Assembly (NCBI GenBank): GCA_003971905.1
Contig: RSEE01000003.1
Coordinates: 496,001 to 560,000 of the forward strand
DNA: 64,000 nucleotides
Direction of reading: 5' to 3'
Origin: Moniliella sp. 'wahieum'
Taxonomy: Eukaryota > Basidiomycota > Moniliellomycetes > Moniliellales > Moniliellaceae
The translations under genes and the position numbers were made by a program. The stretch's first letter is position 1, and every line of letters starts with the position of its first letter. The notes beneath the pieces were generated by a model. The model was not told the DNA's origin. It did no database searches and worked only from the letters and a program-made list of their open reading frames with translations. Positions 59,763 to 64,000 of this stretch are shown here, piece after piece.

Positions 59763-60646
59763 TCTTTTGCCCACTCCTCCGTCATTTTTTTCTGGGAACC
59801 AAAACCAAAATGGGCGCTTTTACGGACCATCCGTCAAGCGACATGGCCTGGTGATCCTGGCATGCCCAGCGGGGGAACGTAGCCAGAGATGATTCCCATG
59901 TGATATCGATCAAACCATCTGCGTCGGCCTGATTGTATGAACGACAAGGCACGGTGCACGCCGAGGGCATCTGAGCACCAAAATGGCCTCTGGAGAGCGA
60001 GGAATCTTCATTCTTCAACCTCCCGCAACAAATCCTCAGAGATGAAGATCCTCCGCATGGTTGAGGAGCAGAGAGTGGTGCCGGCTACGCCTGAGTCGGG
60101 GACCAAAGTGGAACTCAAGTCTAGGCCGCAATTTGATGTCAAGAAAGAGACGGTGCGTGCGCCACGGTACAGGCCCCCTCGCGTGGAGGCCCCCTCGCGT
60201 GGAGGCCCCCTCACTGTGGATTGATCATGAAGATGTAGCAGTTTTCCGCCGATATCGTTGAGAGATTTCATGGCTGCACACACATTGGCCCCATGGGCAT
60301 ACAGGGAGGAGGAGCTTGTGTGCTCACACGCTCATGGCGGCGTGCATCAATCAGAATGAAGCAGAGTGCAGACATGCATCTGGTTCATTGAGCGTGCACC
60401 CGGCTGCGGAAGAGAACCGCCTGCATCGCCGGTTCCGCCGCACAGGCCTCGCTTTCGCAGTATTTTAACATTTCAGCTGCCAATGACTTCAACTTCAAGC
60501 TTCAAGCTCCAAGTTTCAACGTTCAACCGAACCTTCAACGTTTTCAACCGAAGCCCAACGTTCAACAACCTTCACGCTTCAACTTCAACTTCGACCAATC
60601 CCGTCAACCACGAAGGCTGCGCGGTGCGAAGAGCAGCGCGCACGCC
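59763..60646. other. Region between tRNA-Asn and spt8
   Basis: Two minus-strand frames (59782-60018 and 60008-60283) join end to end and look somewhat protein-like (LIDITWESSLATFPRWACQD; MRRIFISEDLLREVEE), but I recognise no family. CCCCTCGCGTGGAGG is repeated at about 60176-60206. TCAAGCT and TCAACGT units (60495-60540) lie about 120 bp upstream of the spt8 start. Confidence 0.4.
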
Positions 60647-62747
60647 ATGAACGAGTCCGACGCGCCCATCGCGAGCGCCGAGCCCGACGATCAGCCCCCA
60701 CCGAAACTCGGTGTAGAGAGCCCCACACCTCCCCCCGAGGCCGGGCAGACCGAGTACGACAGGCTTGTGCGCGAACGCACCGACCTCTTCATCCAATCCC
60801 GCCACGGTATCCTCTCTCGCGCCCGTACCTGTGCTGGTACACGGCGAGCCTCTGGCCGTCTGTGCTACGGGCGGCGCACAGGTGAGCGATCTTGCCCTCA
60901 GTGGTGATGGGGCTGTTTTGCTCTCTGCCGGATCAGACGGGTACGTGCGTCGGTACGACGTGTATGGGACGGTGAATGGGCGTAGTCTCCTCACTGTCAG
61001 TTTGCGGCACCAGTACACCGAAGGCTTCTACAAAGCCGGTGTCCTCTCGGCCTATTACCCGAACGAGGAGATTGGATCTGATGCCCCCTCTCCGCGCAAG
61101 AGCAAGGGAAAGCGGCGTGCGTCTGAGAGCGAGGAGGACGTGCCGCCAGTCAAGTTATCCGCTGCACCCGTGCACTCGGTCGTGTGCCATTCACAAGCCC
61201 TCTGGGCCCTGGCTGGCTCAGAGACTGGGTCAATCAACTTGATTCCTCTGCGACATGCTTTGGGCGGACGGTCGTCGGTTGTGCATGCTCTCCGAAGACA
61301 TCGCGGAGCCGTGTCCGCATTGGCCTTGACCCTTGGCGAGAAGGGCGTGATTAGCGGGTGGGTGGGACCACACAGTGCTGGACTGGGATTTGGACACTGG
61401 GCAGGTCGTGAGGCAGTACCCTGACCATGTGGGCCAAGTTTCCGGCATCGCTTTCCGCACCTTTGGGCCAGTTGGTGATGTGCGCCCTCCAAAGGGGGCC
61501 GTCAGTATCATTTCCAGTGCCGCTTCTGATCACCCCGACCTTGGTGATGCGCCCGAGGGGCCCAATGCGTCGGAACTATCCGAGGCATCAGAAAGCAAGC
61601 CCACACATACCGAGGAACCCATGGATGTGGACGAGGACGAAGAGAAGGCTAGTCCCACACCCATGCAAGAGGACCCAGCCCCGACTGGAACAGTCGAGTC
61701 AGCAAGCGCGAATCCGAATGCTAATGCTCATGCTAATGCAAGTGCATCCTCCGCCTACGGAAGCAGCTCCTCTCGAGGAAGCGAACGCGTCGGACAACGG
61801 AAAGAAAGATTCGGAATTGCCCGCCCCCAGTCCGAGCCCGAGTCCTGGAGTTCGTGATGCGAATGGGGCGCCTGGCCCAACGGAGGAGGGCGACTCCGAT
61901 GGCGACTCGCTCTTTGGGGATAGTGAGGAAGATGCGGATGGAGAGGCGGATTCGGATGATGGCTCAGATACTGGACCAATACTGCAGCTCCCTGGGTCGC
62001 GTCCTGTCCTACCCGGATCACTTCCCACTGGATCACCTGTGATGACACTCCCCCAGTCCAAGGAGGAAAGCTCGTCAGAGGATGAGCCCCTGGCGGTGAG
62101 CCACAGTCCGAAAAGGACCTCTCCCCCCCTCCTAAGGAGGATGTGCGAGAGAGGAAACTTGCCTCTCTCCGCGGGGGCGAGGGGTTCGACGCTGACCTTT
62201 CCCATTTTAGCCCAGATGTGTTTCTGAGCACAACGTTGGCGGGGCAAGTGCTTCTGTGGGACCGGCGTGTTAAGCCTGGGGAGAAGGGTGGGGTGCATGC
62301 CCTTCCCTTCAGGAAAAGACCCCGCCGTGGTGCCAGTCTGCCTGCTGGTCGCCCTATGGTGATCGGATCTATGTGGGCCGCAGGAACGAGTGCGTGGAGG
62401 AATGGGATTTACGCGCCCTCTCATCCAGCAGCGAGTGGGGCAGCAACGCTGGGCTCCGTGCTACCCATCGTCTTCCCCGCGGATGTGGCCCTGTGACCGC
62501 GGTGCTGGCCATGCCGAATGACCGGCACATTGTGACAGGGACACAACCGATAATGTGCGCTTCTGGGACACCCCAGCCCGCGACCAAGAACTCCGCGTTT
62601 CGTATCATCGCCGGCCACAACGGTGCCACCGTATCCTCACTTGCGCTCGACCCGACAGCGCGCTTCCTCTTTGTCGGATCAGGAGACCGAGGTTGGATGG
62701 GTACCTCCACCGAGTCCATCTTGATCCATGAAGTGGTTCCCGTGTAG
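60647..62747 (+). CDS. spt8: Spt8, WD40 subunit of the SAGA complex
   Basis: Spt8 helps SAGA deliver and restrain TBP at promoters. Landmarks in order: acidic/Pro-rich head MNESDAPIASAEPDD; WD repeat with SDGYVRRYDVYGTVNGRSLL and YKAGVLSAYYPNEE, a stretch peculiar to Spt8; WALAGSETGSINLIPLRHAL; HRGAVSALALTLGEKGVISG, then VLDWDLDTGQVVRQYPDHVG; a long acidic Ser/Glu/Asp insert (about 61.55-62.1 kb); FSPDVFLSTTLAGQVLLWDR; YVGRRNECVEEWDLRAL; CGPVTAVLAMPNDRHIVTGT; and the ending GHNGATVSSLALDPTARFLF then GSGDRGWMGTSTESILIHEV. The length of ~700 residues is normal. The start at 60647 is the first ATG before the conserved part. Frame changes occur between blocks, for example near 60.80 and 61.86 kb; no intron is needed to explain them. 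Confidence 0.88.
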
Positions 62748-63384
62748 CGTCGATACTACGATACACTGGATCTTTTATGCATGGTCTCCTTCAATAGACC
62801 ATCCACCCCACGTCTTTCAAAAATAGGCCATGAACTGCATGAACACAAGGCGTATATTTTAGCCGGGTTTAGGATACCTACTCCCAAGACGACGGAGTCG
62901 GCGCGGCGAAAAATCTTGGAAATAAAGTGATCGTGCTTATTGGTCGCGGGTTGTGTGGTTCTAACTGTTCCCGGTTTCGGTCCACATCTCTTTGACATCC
63001 TGTGATGACGATATTGAGGCGTTCAAAGGCTCTGATGCGGGCAGGGGGCGGGATAGTAACCTGGTTGTTGTTGCACAGCGCCTGCTGTAGGACAGAATGA
63101 AGGGACTTTTCTCCGGTGGTACACCTCACGTTCCCGCTGCTGCTAATTGTAGTTTCTAGAAGCTAGCCCGTCTAACTGGTGGGGTACAGGGGCTCAGCGC
63201 TCAGCGCGGGCTGATGGATGATGCGTTGGGAGCAGAGCTCAGCCTGAGCCATACGCTGGCTAGAAGCAGCTGCCCCACACAATTCAGCACACGTGACAAT
63301 GCGGGGTGCCCAACAGCGGCCCCTCCGCTCGTCCAACCGGCTCGGCGTGTGCTGGACCTGCACGACGCACCCGCCATCCGCATC
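62748..63384. other. Region between spt8 and the last gene
   Basis: The spt8 3' flank, then DNA without a recognisable gene. TCAGCGC is tandem at 63194-63207. Confidence 0.5.
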
Positions 63385-64000
63385 ATGGGCAGCAACACGT
63401 CCAGCCACACTTTCCAGCTCTGGTCCACGCCATCTACATGGCGGCATAGCCAACCCCAGAAGCAGCACAACCGCCTAGCTCTCGCGGCCTCCACCCTCAC
63501 TTCTCCTCCCGCCCCGCCAGTCCCCACACCTGAAAGGGAAGGCCACCTTGGAGGGTCAATGGAAGTACCATTGATCACCACGGCTCCCTCTTTATTGACC
63601 GATCTATACCCGCCGGTCTGCTCTGAAGCCGAGAGGACTCCTTCTGTTGGATCAACTGATGAAGAACAAACCACATCTGCCGCTAGCAGTGTGGCCCCCC
63701 ATGCCAGTGCGAGCACGGCGGGATCACCGCCTCAAGTACCGACTCCTGGTGAGACCTTTCCCTTGTCTCGAAATACAGAAAGCAGAAACACCGCTGGCCC
63801 TGGAGACCAAGCCTCAATCTGGTGTCTTCCCCACCCTCAAGGGCACACGCACGGCCATCCTCGCCGGTCTCTCTTCAGCGTCGGTCCGACTGCAGCAAAA
63901 AGCATTTTTTGCACCTACAATGGAAATTCCAGCAAGAGCACCAGCCCCCTGGACCTCGGCCTCGCTTCAAGACACTGAAGCTATAGAAACGTCATCATCG
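63385..64000 (+). CDS. Unrecognised protein with an N-myristoylation-like start, partial at the window end
   Basis: From 63385 the frame begins MGSNTSSHTFQLW, with Gly2 and Ser6 as in N-myristoylated proteins. An upstream in-frame ATG at 63214 would hide this. The next ~130 residues are Ser/Thr/Pro/Ala-rich with no domain I know. After about 63750 a second frame is more protein-like (LKGTRTAILAGLSSASVRLQ, APAPWTSASLQDTE). It could be joined by a 30-nt intron (63749-63778, GTGAGA...ACAG), which is unusually small, or by a consensus indel. The gene runs off the window. Confidence 0.4.

Overview
The window looks like nuclear DNA of a filamentous basidiomycete, most likely an Agaricomycete. The conserved genes carry short introns (56-125 nt, donors GTRNGT, branch sites like CTAAC/CTAAT), the tRNA genes have short introns directly after position 37, and there is a Plavaka-type DNA transposon and a short Ty3/Gypsy element. 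The dispersed heptanucleotide arrays remind me of Rhizoctonia/Ceratobasidiaceae DNA, but that is an impression and was not checked.

Layout. 1-27.9 kb is gene-poor accessory DNA. It holds a tRNA-Gly(GCC), a degraded C2H2 zinc-finger gene (minus, 4.2-5.5 kb), a young Ty3/Gypsy element with near-identical 180-bp LTRs and a 5-bp target duplication (6.86-10.5 kb), a Plavaka/CACTA-like transposon with ~47-bp imperfect inverted ends (13.27-18.66 kb), and much unassigned DNA. From 28 kb on lies a conserved gene block: a second C2H2 gene paralogous to the first (plus), mlh1 (minus), tor (plus, divergent from mlh1 across 458 bp), a Bos1/membrin SNARE (plus), a sugar transporter (plus), a Caf120/Skg3-like double-PH protein (minus), a DHA1 drug/polyamine-type transporter (minus), tRNA-Asn(GTT), spt8 of SAGA (plus), and the start of an unrecognised gene with an N-myristoylation-like N terminus. 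These are unrelated housekeeping functions (growth signalling, mismatch repair, ER-Golgi fusion, mRNA deadenylation, SAGA transcription, transport); there is no sign of an operon or biosynthetic cluster.

Two features run through the whole window. First, the intergenic DNA is studded with 7-bp tandem repeats that obey one rule: TGA (or TCA on the other strand) followed by a self-complementary tetramer, which is the same as a 6-bp palindrome A-N4-T separated by a single G. Eleven of the sixteen possible palindromic tetramers occur, and single arrays switch between them. I do not recall this being described and consider it the best candidate for something new. Second, almost every conserved host gene is interrupted by single-base frame changes, several in homopolymers, although the protein sequence is otherwise well conserved. 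This looks like consensus error in a long-read assembly more than decay, so the CDS spans below are gene extents, not clean reading frames.
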